This document shows positions 46,117 to 55,044 of a DNA stretch of 64,000 nucleotides, one piece after another. Each line of letters starts with the position of its first letter. The stretch's first letter is position 1. This stretch comes from Prevotella communis (lineage in GTDB: Bacteria > Bacteroidota > Bacteroidia > Bacteroidales > Bacteroidaceae): NCBI RefSeq assembly GCF_022024115.1, contig NZ_CP091792.1, positions 868,001 to 932,000 on the forward strand, in the 5' to 3' direction. The notes beneath the pieces were generated by a model that worked only from the letters and a program-made list of their open reading frames with translations, was not told the DNA's origin and made no database searches. A program made the position numbers and the translations under genes.

Positions 46117-46191
46117 CAATTGTCAATTCTTTTAGTCGGCGTTCCGCCTTTGTAAAAGCGGCAAAGCCGAGCGTTCAATTATCAATTAGAT
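46117..46191. repeat. 7-bp-period repeats flanking a GC-rich hairpin
   Basis: Units tatcaat, tgtcaat before and gttcaat, tatcaat after a GC-rich core (46137-46173) that can pair CGGC with GCCG. It lies between rlmD and the Dabb gene. Confidence 0.55.
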
Positions 46192-46491
46192 TTCAAAGTC
46201 CAGACAAGCACGCTGGACGGTGTAAGGACGTACCTTGCCGTTGGCTACTGCTACATGCTCAGGATGCTGGGCATAGCCTTTCAGTGCCTCTTCTGACTCA
46301 AGTGTGGAGTCGAGCATTACGTCGGCATTTGATGATGCCAGGCGTCCGCTGATATTTACTTTCACGTCAATCAAACCGGGAACCTTGCCTACGAGGCCTT
46401 CAAGTCCGGCTTTGATGCCTTCTTTTACTGTCTGTTTCTCCTCTTCTGACAATTCTGGGTTTAGTGTCCAAAGAATAATGTGTTTTACCAT
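46186..46491 (-). CDS. Dabb-domain (stress-responsive A/B barrel) protein
   Basis: The start is at ATG 46491 (MVKHIILWTLNPELS); upstream frame to 46602 passes through the promoter. 101 residues, a single dimeric alpha/beta barrel domain with the usual start VKHIILW, the middle VPGLIDVKVNISGRLASSNADVML (given here only as a region, about residues 38-61) and the end HPEHVAVA. The function of bacterial members is mostly unknown. Confidence 0.85.
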   Translation of the reverse strand: MVKHIILWTLNPELSEEEKQTVKEGIKAGLEGLVGKVPGLIDVKVNISGRLASSNADVMLDSTLESEEALKGYAQHPEHVAVANGKVRPYTVQRACLDFEI

Positions 46492-46520
46492 ATTATATAT
46501 AAATAAAAATGAAATCGATG

Positions 46521-46528
46521 CAAAGGTA
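46521..46528 (-). promoter_or_regulatory. -7 element of the Dabb gene
   Basis: TACCTTTG on the minus strand about 30 bp before the start. Confidence 0.5.
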
Positions 46529-46587
46529 CAAAAAATAATCGATTCGCACTGCATAATTATTTTTTTTTGTATTTTTTGCCCGTTTTC

Positions 46588-46619
46588 TTTGGTAATGTGC
46601 AAAAATTCTACTAACTTTG
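46588..46619 (+). promoter_or_regulatory. Promoter of ppdK
   Basis: TTTG (46588-46591), exactly 20 bp, TAACTTTG (46612-46619); leader of about 45 nt. Confidence 0.8.
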
Positions 46620-46670
46620 CACAATTCGAAATACAATAACTTTATATAATAATCTTAAATATCCAAATTA

Positions 46671-49391
46671 ATGAGTCAAAAGAGAGTTTACCTCTTCGGC
46701 AACGGTAAGGCCGAAGGTAATGCAAAGATGCGTGAGGAACTCGGCGGTAAGGGCGCTAACCTTGCTGAGATGAACCACATCGGTGTTCCTGTTCCTCCTG
46801 GTTTTACAATTACTACTGACTGCTGTAATGAATATTATCAAGTTGGACAGCAGAAGATTATGGAGTTGCTGAACGATGACGTAATGGCAGCTGTAAAACA
46901 TATTGAGAACTTGATGAATTGCAAGTTCGGTGATGCTAAGAATCCTCTGTTGGTTTCTGTACGCTCTGGTGCCCGTGCTTCAATGCCTGGTATGATGGAT
47001 ACTATCCTGAACCTGGGTCTGAACGACGAGGTGGCTGAGGGTATGGCCGCTAAGACAAATAATCCTCACTTCGTATACGACTCTTATCGTCGTTTCGTAC
47101 AGATGTACGGTGACGTGGTGCTGGAGATGAAGCCCGTTAACAAGACAGATATCGACCCATTCGAGGAAATCATTGAGAAGGTGAAGAAGGAGAGCGGTGT
47201 TGTTCTGGACAAGGATCTCTCTGTTGAGGACCTGAAGAAGTTGGTTAAGCTGTTCAAGGCTGCCATCAAGGAGCGCACTGGTAAGGACTTCCCCAACGAT
47301 CCTATCGAGCAGTTGTGGGGTGCTATCTGCGCTGTGTTCCGCTCTTGGATGAACGAGCGTGCTATTCTCTATCGTAAGATGGAAGGAATCCCCGACGAGT
47401 GGGGTACAGCCGTATCAGTAATGGCTATGGTATTCGGTAATATGGGTGATACCTCTGCTACTGGTGTATGCTTCAGCCGTGACGCTGCTAACGGTGAGAA
47501 CCTGTTCAACGGTGAGTATCTGGTGAACGCACAGGGTGAGGACGTTGTGGCTGGTATCCGTACTCCACAGCAGATCACAAAGATTGGTTCTCAGCGTTGG
47601 GCTGAGCGCGCTGGTATCTCTGAGGAGGAGCGCGTAGCCAAGTATCCTTCAATGGAGGAGGCAATGCCTGAGATCTATGCTGAACTGAATGGTATCCAGG
47701 ATAAACTGGAGCATCACTATCACGATATGCAGGATATGGAGTTCACCGTACAGGAGGGCAAGCTCTGGTTCCTCCAGACACGTAACGGTAAGCGTACAGG
47801 TGCTGCTATGGTGAAGATTGCTATCGACTTGCTCCACGAGGGTATGATCGACGAGAAGACTGCCATCCTGCGCTGCGAGCCTCAGAAGCTCGATGAGCTG
47901 TTGCACCCCGTATTCGATAAGAAGGCTTTGGCTTCGGCTAAGGTTATCGCTCAGGGTCTGCCTGCTTCTCCTGGTGCTGCCTGCGGTCAGATTGTATTCC
48001 ACGCTGACGACGCTGAGACCTGGCACAACGATGGTCATAAGGTCATCCTCGTTCGTATCGAGACATCTCCTGAGGACCTCGCTGGTATGGCTTCTGCAGA
48101 GGGTATCCTGACTGCACGTGGTGGTATGACCTCTCACGCTGCTGTGGTTGCCCGTGGTATGGGTAAGTGCTGCGTATCTGGTGTAGGTGCCCTGAATGTA
48201 AGCTATAAGGACAAGACTGTCGAGATCGACGGTGTAGTATATAAGGAGGGTGACTTCATCTCTCTGAACGGTACAACTGGTCAGGTTTATGCTGGCGAGG
48301 TTACTACCAAGGCTGCTGAGTTGTCTGGTGACTTCAAGGAGCTGATGGACCTCTGCGACAAATACACCAAGCTGCAGGTTCGTACCAATGCTGATACTCC
48401 TCGTGACGCTCAACTCGCTCGTGAGTTCGGTGCTAAGGGTATCGGTCTTACACGTACTGAGCACATGTTCTTCGAGGACAAGAAGATTGTTGCTATGCGT
48501 GAGATGATTCTGGCCGACAGCGTTGCCGGACGTGAGAAAGCTCTGGCTAAGCTGCTGCCTTACCAGAAGGCTGACTTCAAGGGTATCCTTGAGGCTATGG
48601 ACGGTCTGCCCGTGAACATCCGTCTGCTTGATCCCCCTCTCCACGAGTTCGTTCCCCACGATCTGGCTGGTCAGGAGACTATGGCTAAGGAAATGGGTGT
48701 TAGCGTAGAGGATATCAAGCGTCGTGTTGACTCACTGGCTGAGAACAACCCAATGCTGGGTCACCGTGGTTGCCGTCTGGGTATCACCTTCCCTGAGATC
48801 ACTGCTATGCAGACAAAGGCTATCCTGGGTGCTGCTTGTGAGCTGAAGAAGGAGGGTAAGAATCCTATGCCTGAGATCATGGTTCCTCTGATTGGTACTA
48901 TCAACGAGCTCAAGCAGCAGAAGGAAGTTATCCAGAGCGCTGCTAAGGAGGTATTCGCTGCTGAGGGTGTTGAGGTTGAGTTCGAGATCGGTACAATGAT
49001 CGAGATTCCTCGTGCTGCCCTGACAGCTGATCTGATTGCTTCAGAGGCTCAGTACTTCTCATTCGGTACTAACGACTTGACACAGATGACCTTCGGTTAC
49101 AGCCGCGACGATATCGCTTCGTTCCTGCCTGTATACCTCGATAAGAAGATCCTGAAGGTTGACCCATTCCAGGTTCTCGACCAGGAGGGTGTTGGCCGTC
49201 TCATCAAGTTCGCTGTTAAGGAAGGTCGCGAGGTTCGTCCTGAGCTTCGTTGCGGTATCTGTGGTGAGCATGGTGGTGAGCCCAGCTCTGTGAAGTTCTG
49301 CGCTAAGATTGGCATGAACTATGCATCTTGCTCTCCATTCCGTGTGCCCATCGCACGCCTCGCCGCCGCCCAGGCCGCCGTCGAGGACTAA
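46671..49391 (+). CDS. ppdK: Pyruvate, phosphate dikinase
   Basis: A 906-residue protein that interconverts pyruvate plus ATP plus phosphate with phosphoenolpyruvate, AMP and pyrophosphate. The N-terminal ATP-grasp domain has GGKGANLAEM and SVRSGARASMPGMMDTIL. The swivelling phosphohistidine domain has His489 in GGMTSHAAVVARG. The C-terminal TIM barrel has Cys864 in CGICGEHGGEP. The final ten codons (LAAAQAAVED) have unusually GC-rich codons for this gene and are duplicated at 58608-58640, where the copy reads LAAAQAAVEE. I infer that an island inserted here and supplied the present gene end. Confidence 0.97.
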   Translation: MSQKRVYLFGNGKAEGNAKMREELGGKGANLAEMNHIGVPVPPGFTITTDCCNEYYQVGQQKIMELLNDDVMAAVKHIENLMNCKFGDAKNPLLVSVRSGARASMPGMMDTILNLGLNDEVAEGMAAKTNNPHFVYDSYRRFVQMYGDVVLEMKPVNKTDIDPFEEIIEKVKKESGVVLDKDLSVEDLKKLVKLFKAAIKERTGKDFPNDPIEQLWGAICAVFRSWMNERAILYRKMEGIPDEWGTAVSVMAMVFGNMGDTSATGVCFSRDAANGENLFNGEYLVNAQGEDVVAGIRTPQQITKIGSQRWAERAGISEEERVAKYPSMEEAMPEIYAELNGIQDKLEHHYHDMQDMEFTVQEGKLWFLQTRNGKRTGAAMVKIAIDLLHEGMIDEKTAILRCEPQKLDELLHPVFDKKALASAKVIAQGLPASPGAACGQIVFHADDAETWHNDGHKVILVRIETSPEDLAGMASAEGILTARGGMTSHAAVVARGMGKCCVSGVGALNVSYKDKTVEIDGVVYKEGDFISLNGTTGQVYAGEVTTKAAELSGDFKELMDLCDKYTKLQVRTNADTPRDAQLAREFGAKGIGLTRTEHMFFEDKKIVAMREMILADSVAGREKALAKLLPYQKADFKGILEAMDGLPVNIRLLDPPLHEFVPHDLAGQETMAKEMGVSVEDIKRRVDSLAENNPMLGHRGCRLGITFPEITAMQTKAILGAACELKKEGKNPMPEIMVPLIGTINELKQQKEVIQSAAKEVFAAEGVEVEFEIGTMIEIPRAALTADLIASEAQYFSFGTNDLTQMTFGYSRDDIASFLPVYLDKKILKVDPFQVLDQEGVGRLIKFAVKEGREVRPELRCGICGEHGGEPSSVKFCAKIGMNYASCSPFRVPIARLAAAQAAVED
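49362..49375 (+). repeat. Putative attL core, 14-bp direct repeat
   Basis: gccgccgcccaggc inside the last codons of ppdK, identical to 58610-58623. Confidence 0.8.
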
Positions 49392-49416
49392 AAAATTTAC
49401 AAAATATCAATAATCT

Positions 49417-49455
49417 AAAAATGCAAGTGCTTTATTATCAAGCACTTGCATTTTT
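49417..49455 (+). terminator. Terminator after ppdK, inside the island
   Basis: Perfect 15-bp inverted repeat AAAAATGCAAGTGCT / AGCACTTGCATTTTT. Confidence 0.85.
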
Positions 49456-49543
49456 GCTTCTCTTGAGAAAACGTGTTTTTCTGGTCAACACTTTTTAAAT
49501 ATGTAAACCACTGATAAATAAGTAGTTGAAAAATTGTAAAATG

Positions 49544-49720
49544 CTCTTCTGTGTGCCAATAGGAAGTTCTGCATCAAATTTGTTTACCAAAAATTTAGCC
49601 TGTTTACCAAAAATCTGAGTACATTTTTTGAAACCAATATTATAATGCTGATATGTACCAGATGTACCTTTGCTGGTTATTCTCTTCTATGTGTCAATAG
49701 GTAACAATATACCAAATTTG
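49544..49720. repeat. Imperfect 39-bp direct repeats at the island's left end
   Basis: Both copies start ctcttct, share tgtg, caatagg and end caaatttg; about 70 percent identical and 138 bp apart. The second lies just downstream of the integrase -7 box. The short repeat tgtttaccaaaaat (49581-49594, 49601-49614) lies between them. Confidence 0.6.
49665..49672 (+). promoter_or_regulatory. -7 element of the integrase gene
   Basis: TACCTTTG, 135 bp before the start codon; the long leader contains one of the 39-bp repeats. Confidence 0.5.
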
Positions 49721-49806
49721 TTGTTAAATAGAGAATGTCTTCTAGAGTCTGAATTATATTATATGAATGCGCACTATTGCGTGTAATCATATAATATAAA
49801 CTTAAT

Positions 49807-51270
49807 ATGGCAACATTAAAAGCTACGGTAAAATCAAAGAGAAAAGATGGAATGTATGTCGTATACATACGTTTTGCCCACAATCGTAAAGTCTCTTATC
49901 TGAGAACATCATGGATGGTTAACGATAAGGGGTTGAGTCGGAACAAAAAGGATATTCTTGATCCTTACGTTATTCAACAAACCTCTAAATTGATTGATCA
50001 ATACTACAACACTCTGAATAGGATTGACACACAAGACTGGACGGTCAAGGAAATTGTGGACTATATTCAGAAAGGTAAGGATGGCATCTCGTTCTCAGAC
50101 TACGCTCGTAAGCATATAGAGAAGATGAAAGCCAGAGGCCAGGAAAGGACTTCACGCGACTATAAGTGGGCACTTTATAGCTTGGAGAAATTTGCAGGTG
50201 GTAATGAGGTCATGTTTTCACAATTGACATACTCATTCCTTTCTAGATGGATATACTCTCTTTCCCAGACGGCAAGGTCTAAAAACAAATACCCAATCAA
50301 CATCAGACAGATTCACAAAGCTGCCATGTTGGAATATAACGATGAGGAAAGAGGTATTCAGTTAATCACAAACCCTTGGCCCAAGATTACAATACCCAAG
50401 GAAGATACACCAAACAAGAGAGCAATAAGCCCCAATATGCTTCGCAGGTTCTTCGCCGTTGTTCCCGACTTCAGTAGATTCACGCATCCGCTCCAGGAAC
50501 TTGGACAGGATATTGCGCTGATAAGCTTCTGTATGTGTGGCATCAACAGCGTTGATTTGTTCTTTGCGAAAAAGGACCAATATCACGATGGCATTTTCCA
50601 CTATAACAGAAGAAAGACAAGTAAATCCCGTTCCGATAACGCATACTTTGAGATAATGGTGCCACAATTTATAAAGCCCACTTTCGAGAAGTACTTGTCC
50701 AAAAACGTGGAATCTCCCTGGCTATTTGACTTTCAAGACCGTCTAAGCACATCAGACTCATTCAATGCCAATGTAAATGCAGGCATCAGCCAAATCTGCA
50801 AGAAAGTCTCGTCAGACTTCCATGCCAGCCTGTATTCGTTTCGCCATTCATGGGCAACTATAGCACAGAACGGATGCGGTGCATCGCTTGGTGATGTTGA
50901 CTTTGCTCTCAATCACTCAACATACAAAATGGCAAGAGTATATACAAAGATAGACTACTCGCCGGCATGGGAGTTGAATGAGAAAGTCATTGACTATCTT
51001 TTCTTCAGTAACGAGGAAATAGATAATCGTGAAGATCCCGGCAGATCATTTGAGAGAATGTCGAAGTACAATCTTATCCGCGGAGAGGCGTTCATCAGCG
51101 GTGAATGCATATTTGTAATTGAGGACTCTGGATTTACAAACGTCGAACAGGTTATAACGACACTCCTTTCGGCCTTCCCTGAGGATGTCGAACGTCCAAT
51201 CAAGGTACAGATAAGGATTACTAATATGGACAAGAAGCAGACTCAATTGTATCAGAGAATATTGCAGTAA
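49807..51270 (+). CDS. Tyrosine recombinase (site-specific integrase)
   Basis: A 487-residue protein. Arm-binding and SAM-like core-binding domains (to about 190) precede the catalytic domain. Catalytic residues seen: Lys in YNRRKTSK, Arg346 in YSFRHSW, His in ALNHS and the nucleophile Tyr379 in RVYTKID. The first catalytic Arg is replaced by Asn247 (CGINSVDL), and the HxxR His by Tyr. Loss of the first Arg is known from IntDOT of Bacteroides conjugative transposons. About 105 residues follow the nucleophile, longer than usual. It probably inserts and excises the island at the ppdK 3' end. Confidence 0.92.
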   Translation: MATLKATVKSKRKDGMYVVYIRFAHNRKVSYLRTSWMVNDKGLSRNKKDILDPYVIQQTSKLIDQYYNTLNRIDTQDWTVKEIVDYIQKGKDGISFSDYARKHIEKMKARGQERTSRDYKWALYSLEKFAGGNEVMFSQLTYSFLSRWIYSLSQTARSKNKYPINIRQIHKAAMLEYNDEERGIQLITNPWPKITIPKEDTPNKRAISPNMLRRFFAVVPDFSRFTHPLQELGQDIALISFCMCGINSVDLFFAKKDQYHDGIFHYNRRKTSKSRSDNAYFEIMVPQFIKPTFEKYLSKNVESPWLFDFQDRLSTSDSFNANVNAGISQICKKVSSDFHASLYSFRHSWATIAQNGCGASLGDVDFALNHSTYKMARVYTKIDYSPAWELNEKVIDYLFFSNEEIDNREDPGRSFERMSKYNLIRGEAFISGECIFVIEDSGFTNVEQVITTLLSAFPEDVERPIKVQIRITNMDKKQTQLYQRILQ

Positions 51271-51440
51271 GAAAGAGCTGCGAGTGTCGGCCTATACGGA
51301 CTACTGAGGAACTATGAAAATGGTGATAGTGTGTGGCTGATGGTTACAATTTTGGTGTACAAAGATAGCAAAATGTCAGGAATTCGACCGCTTTTTGTCA
51401 ATTTGTCGATGGAAATGAACAATAATTGAAAGAAAAAGTG

Positions 51441-51448
51441 TAACTTTG
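51441..51448 (+). promoter_or_regulatory. -7 element for the secreted-protein leader
   Basis: TAACTTTG; a transcript from here would start near 51455 and carry a leader of about 290 nt before the 51746 start. Confidence 0.5.
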
Positions 51449-51472
51449 TAGCGTTTTTTTGAGAATTTAGGC

Positions 51473-51724
51473 ATGAGAAGGATTGAAGTGATAACATTGT
51501 TTAACGCGAATTGTTTGGTGATTCCAAATAATTCGTTAACTCACTCACTCACTCACTCACTCACTCACTCACTCACTCATTATACTTCTATAGAGGCTAA
51601 AAAAACATTGAGCGACGACACGTGTGTCGGCGCGCAATGGCGATATACGGCTTGCTCTGCACGAACGCAGGGCAAGCCGCTGTGTTTTTGTACCCCACCG
51701 ATACAAATAAAGTTAAACCATTAA
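51473..51724 (+). CDS. Leader ORF containing a TCAC repeat (possible leader peptide)
   Basis: An 83-codon frame starting about 18 nt after the predicted transcript start and ending 21 bp before the secreted-protein start. The tetranucleotide tract encodes repeated THSL. The frame stays open across the hairpin at 51648-51679. In the other two frames a stop follows the repeat at once (TAG 51591, TAA 51598). No homology to a functional protein is recognised, so a regulatory leader is more likely than a stable product. Confidence 0.4.
   Translation: MRRIEVITLFNANCLVIPNNSLTHSLTHSLTHSLTHYTSIEAKKTLSDDTCVGAQWRYTACSARTQGKPLCFCTPPIQIKLNH
51541..51579 (+). repeat. Tetranucleotide microsatellite (TCAC)9
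   Basis: Nine TCAC units followed by TCAT. Simple tetranucleotide tracts slip readily during replication and are a classical phase-variation device. Confidence 0.95.
51648..51689 (+). promoter_or_regulatory. Terminator-like hairpin in the leader
   Basis: CGGCTTGCTCTGC pairs with GCAGGGCAAGCCG around a 6-base loop, then CTGTGTTTTT. A smaller palindrome CGACACGTGTGTCG precedes it. It could act as an attenuator controlled by translation of the leader ORF. Confidence 0.6.
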
Positions 51725-51745
51725 ACATAAACAATTAAAAAGAAA

Positions 51746-54700
51746 ATGAGAAAGTTAAGACAGAAAATCAATTTCGTCCTCACCCTCGCTGCGATGCTCA
51801 TGATGGCGCAGACGGCATGGGCAACAGACGACGTAACCGTAACCTATCGGCTCATCACTGGTACGAAGGGCGTTATCAAAGCAAACATTGACGGCAACAT
51901 CCAAGATATCATAGTACCTATTGGACCCGATGTCAAGATTGCCAGTGATGGTAGGGTAAGTAACAATTCAACGTCCCATGTAACAGAAGACGCACAAATC
52001 AAGACATCTCACATCAACGGCAAAATAAAGCAAGTCGAATTTACCAACATACGCAGAGGTCTCTCCACTGCTTTCAAGGACACCTACTCCATGGGGATTG
52101 ACGGTATGAAATACGGCAATGCCGATGCTGTGACAGAAACGAGCGAGGAAGGTAGTGTCACCTTCACAAGCACCACAGGTGTATTGAGTACGAATAATCT
52201 CACTATTAAGTTAGGCGCAGAATCCAATTTTAGACCAAATAGCGGCTGCGATTTGGTCATCACTTATGAGCCCAGTGCTGCGCCAGTACACTCGCACAAC
52301 TTCACGTTCAATGCTGTCGGAAATACGCTGACCGCTACCTGCGGCCACAGCGACGAGCTGGACTGCTCGCTTGCCGATGCAAATTATCAGGCCACGTTGA
52401 CGCTTACACCGCCAGTTGACACTTACTATCGTCCTTACAGTACTTACTCTGCCACACTCAATTTGACAGCATTCAACGCACTGACGGGACTCAACGCTAC
52501 GGCTACTGATATTACGTACGTGAACAACATCAGCGGTGACAATCTCGGCTCTGCGGCACCGACGACGGCAGGAAACTACACTGCTAGCGTTACCGTCACC
52601 ATCGACGGCACAAACTACGCGCTGACAACGGACTTTAAAGTCAACACTGAGAATAGCATCAACAATAACATTCGTCAAATCAGCCTGAACAAGACCAATG
52701 CTGCGAATGACGAGGAGATAACCATTACCTTCACACCAAGGTCGCACGAACTGGTGAACACGCTGACCGTGACGGGCGCAACCACTGACATGAGCATCGG
52801 TAACGGCATTACCAAGGTGGACGAGTACACCTACACGTTCTTGATGCCTTACGAGGAGGTGACGGTTGGCGCTACGTTCAAGTCATCAAACCCCTCACTA
52901 TACAAACACACTATCACCACGGACATTACCGGTTCGGGCGCAGTGGACTATAACGCCGAAGAGTATCTGGGCGTGGGCGACGTTATCACGATAACGTTTA
53001 TGCCCTATCTGCAAGGCAATCTGGAAGCAGGGTCGGTGGTGCTGGAAGGACTGACCGTGACGGGTGCGACAACAAACATGAGCGTGGGCAACGGCATTAC
53101 GGACAACGGGGATAACACGTACACGTTCACGATGCCAGGCGAGAATGTGACAGTGACAGCCAAGGCGTATCTGTCGGCTGACGCCATATTGTCGGGCACT
53201 ATCAATGAGCCTATCTACATCAAGCAGGGCAACGGCATCCAGATAGGATGCAACAACAAATGGACTTACGTGAATGACGGTGCTCTGCCACTGGTCATCC
53301 CTGACGGAAACACACTGAGACTGGCAGGCGGAACGGACGTCAGACTGGATTTAGCAGACAAGAACGCTATCGCGTGTGAGGGTGACGCAATCGTCGAGTT
53401 GATTCCCAATGAGGTAGCAAACGAGATATGGATAGGAGACCGACCCGAACGCAATTCGGGCAAGGCAACGATTAAGGTTGGACCTGTCGGCAAGACACTT
53501 ACCATCCGCGTAGCTGACGAGAGTACAGAGACTGTACACCTAACTGTAAAAAGCATAAGCCAATATGACAGAAGTTGCGATGTGATAGGTTGCGACGAAG
53601 GCGGTTCGTGCGGCAGCATCGTTGTTGAGAGCGGTCAAGTGGAGTCGAGGGAATATTTCAACCATAGCGGACGAGCTTTCCGCACGACCGACGGCACCAT
53701 CACTTTCGGATATAAGTATCCAGATGACAAGATTATCTTCGATGGCGGCAGCGAGGGTACGGTGAAAATTGAGGATGGTAAGCAGTTCCACTCCTACACC
53801 GACTACAACACCAAGTACAGCGGTACCATCAACCTGCAAGGAATAAATTCCTTCTATGCACGGCCTGACAAGTACACCGTGACTTTCGATGAGAACGGTG
53901 GTAGCGATGTGGACAACCAGACAGTTGCCCACGGCATGAAAGCCACAGAGCCAGCAACAACTCGCGAGGGCTACACCTTTGTGCATTGGAACAATGGTGA
54001 AGATGCGTATGACTTCAATACAGTCGTGACAAGCGACCTGACGCTGACGGCAGAGTGGACGAAGAACGCGCTGGAGCTGGCTAACGCAGGCGACAATGGA
54101 GATGCCATCACCACAGCAGCAGGAAGCGGTAAGGTATATGAGGTAACTCTCAGCGGCCGCACGCTCTACAAGGACGGCAAATGGAACACGCTGTGCCTGC
54201 CATTCTCGTTGAATGCTGAGCAGATTGCTGCCAATGCGGACTTTGCTGGTGCTACACTGATGACTATGGACGTGACAGAGAAGAACGGCTTCGATGTGGA
54301 AGATGGAACGCTGTATCTGTGGTTCAAGAAAGCGACAGAGATTGAGGCAGGAGTGCCATATCTGGTAAAATGGGATAAGGCTGCAGACTACGACAACAAC
54401 CCTTCTGTCTATGATATCGTAAGTCCTGTATTCGAGGGCGTGACCGTAAGCAACTCAACGGCTCAGATTGTGGAGAGTAAGACAGTTGGACTGGAGACAG
54501 TACAGATGGTAGGTACGTATTCTCCAGTCGGCGTTACAGCTGATGACAAGAGCATCCTATTCTTGGGTGACGCAAACACATTGTACTACTCAACAGTTGA
54601 CCGCCAGATTCGCTCATGTCGTGCCTACTTCTCAGTGCCGTACATCAATGGACACGCTGGAGCTAAGGCACGTGCGTTTGCATTAAGCTTTGACGGTGAA

Positions 54701-54847
54701 GAAACAACAGGCATTCCTGAAGTTTCTGCAAATTCTAATGAAGTGAAGGATGATGTATGGTATTCGTTGGACGGTGTGCGCCTGAGCGGAAAACCGACAC
54801 AACGCGGAATGTATATCAATAAAGGTAAAAAAATACTTGTCAAGTAA
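51746..54847 (+). CDS. Large secreted protein with Listeria-Bacteroides repeat and C-terminal sorting-type tail
   Basis: A 1033-residue protein with a signal peptide ending QTAWA. Beta-rich repeated modules follow; two are clearly related (TVTGATTDMSIGNGIT near 340 and TVTGATTNMSVGNGIT near 440, each followed by YTF.MP and VTV). A Listeria-Bacteroides repeat lies near residues 710-770 (YTVTFDENGGSD, EGYTFVHWNNG). The tail has WYSLDGVRLSGKPTQRGMY and ends KKILVK, a C-terminus common on Prevotella and Bacteroides surface proteins, perhaps a secretion signal. The likely role is surface adhesion or interaction. It is island cargo with a long structured leader. Confidence 0.8.
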   Translation: MRKLRQKINFVLTLAAMLMMAQTAWATDDVTVTYRLITGTKGVIKANIDGNIQDIIVPIGPDVKIASDGRVSNNSTSHVTEDAQIKTSHINGKIKQVEFTNIRRGLSTAFKDTYSMGIDGMKYGNADAVTETSEEGSVTFTSTTGVLSTNNLTIKLGAESNFRPNSGCDLVITYEPSAAPVHSHNFTFNAVGNTLTATCGHSDELDCSLADANYQATLTLTPPVDTYYRPYSTYSATLNLTAFNALTGLNATATDITYVNNISGDNLGSAAPTTAGNYTASVTVTIDGTNYALTTDFKVNTENSINNNIRQISLNKTNAANDEEITITFTPRSHELVNTLTVTGATTDMSIGNGITKVDEYTYTFLMPYEEVTVGATFKSSNPSLYKHTITTDITGSGAVDYNAEEYLGVGDVITITFMPYLQGNLEAGSVVLEGLTVTGATTNMSVGNGITDNGDNTYTFTMPGENVTVTAKAYLSADAILSGTINEPIYIKQGNGIQIGCNNKWTYVNDGALPLVIPDGNTLRLAGGTDVRLDLADKNAIACEGDAIVELIPNEVANEIWIGDRPERNSGKATIKVGPVGKTLTIRVADESTETVHLTVKSISQYDRSCDVIGCDEGGSCGSIVVESGQVESREYFNHSGRAFRTTDGTITFGYKYPDDKIIFDGGSEGTVKIEDGKQFHSYTDYNTKYSGTINLQGINSFYARPDKYTVTFDENGGSDVDNQTVAHGMKATEPATTREGYTFVHWNNGEDAYDFNTVVTSDLTLTAEWTKNALELANAGDNGDAITTAAGSGKVYEVTLSGRTLYKDGKWNTLCLPFSLNAEQIAANADFAGATLMTMDVTEKNGFDVEDGTLYLWFKKATEIEAGVPYLVKWDKAADYDNNPSVYDIVSPVFEGVTVSNSTAQIVESKTVGLETVQMVGTYSPVGVTADDKSILFLGDANTLYYSTVDRQIRSCRAYFSVPYINGHAGAKARAFALSFDGEETTGIPEVSANSNEVKDDVWYSLDGVRLSGKPTQRGMYINKGKKILVK

Positions 54848-54852
54848 GCGAT

Positions 54853-55026
54853 ATGAAAAAAGAATATATAAAGCCCTCTATGACGGCAATTGAGTTACAG
54901 CACATGACACGGCTTCTGGCTGGTAGTGGTGATGTAAGAGGTCTGCAATCAAGTGGCTGGGATGATCCTGAAGATGAACTGGACATCAGTGACCAGGGCG
55001 GTGGCAGCAGCATTTGGGACAGATAG
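54853..55026 (+). CDS. Small peptide of the MKKxYIKP type (57 residues)
   Basis: It starts 5 bp after the secreted-protein stop. It begins MKKEYIKPSMTAIELQHM, then RLLAGSG, and ends with a Gly/Ser/Asp-rich tail (SDQGGGSSIWDR). Very similar small proteins with YIKP near the start and LLAGS in the middle are frequent beside Prevotella and Bacteroides secreted proteins; their function is unknown. The double-glycine-like LLAGSG followed by a Gly-rich tail recalls processed peptide precursors, but no maturation enzyme is nearby. Confidence 0.7.
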   Translation: MKKEYIKPSMTAIELQHMTRLLAGSGDVRGLQSSGWDDPEDELDISDQGGGSSIWDR

Positions 55027-55044
55027 ACGTTCTGTATAAATCTG

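Larger units (their letters stand above)
49392..49806. other. Left-end intergenic region of the island
   Basis: 415 bp. It contains a terminator, a 14-bp direct repeat (tgtttaccaaaaat at 49581 and 49601), a pair of imperfect 39-bp repeats (49544-49582 and 49682-49720) and the integrase -7 box. These are candidate integrase arm sites or operators. Confidence 0.6.

Noticed and set aside
49392-49806. tRNA gene as the island's attachment site
   Set aside because: No cloverleaf could be found at either end; the duplicated sequence is clearly the 3' end of ppdK.
51360-51367. Minus-strand TATCTTTG after the integrase as a promoter
   Set aside because: It would drive antisense RNA into the integrase gene; there is no gene to express and no -33 element was confirmed.
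51541-51579. TCAC array considered as a CRISPR-like array
   Set aside because: Unit is 4 bp with no spacers and no cas genes; it is a microsatellite.
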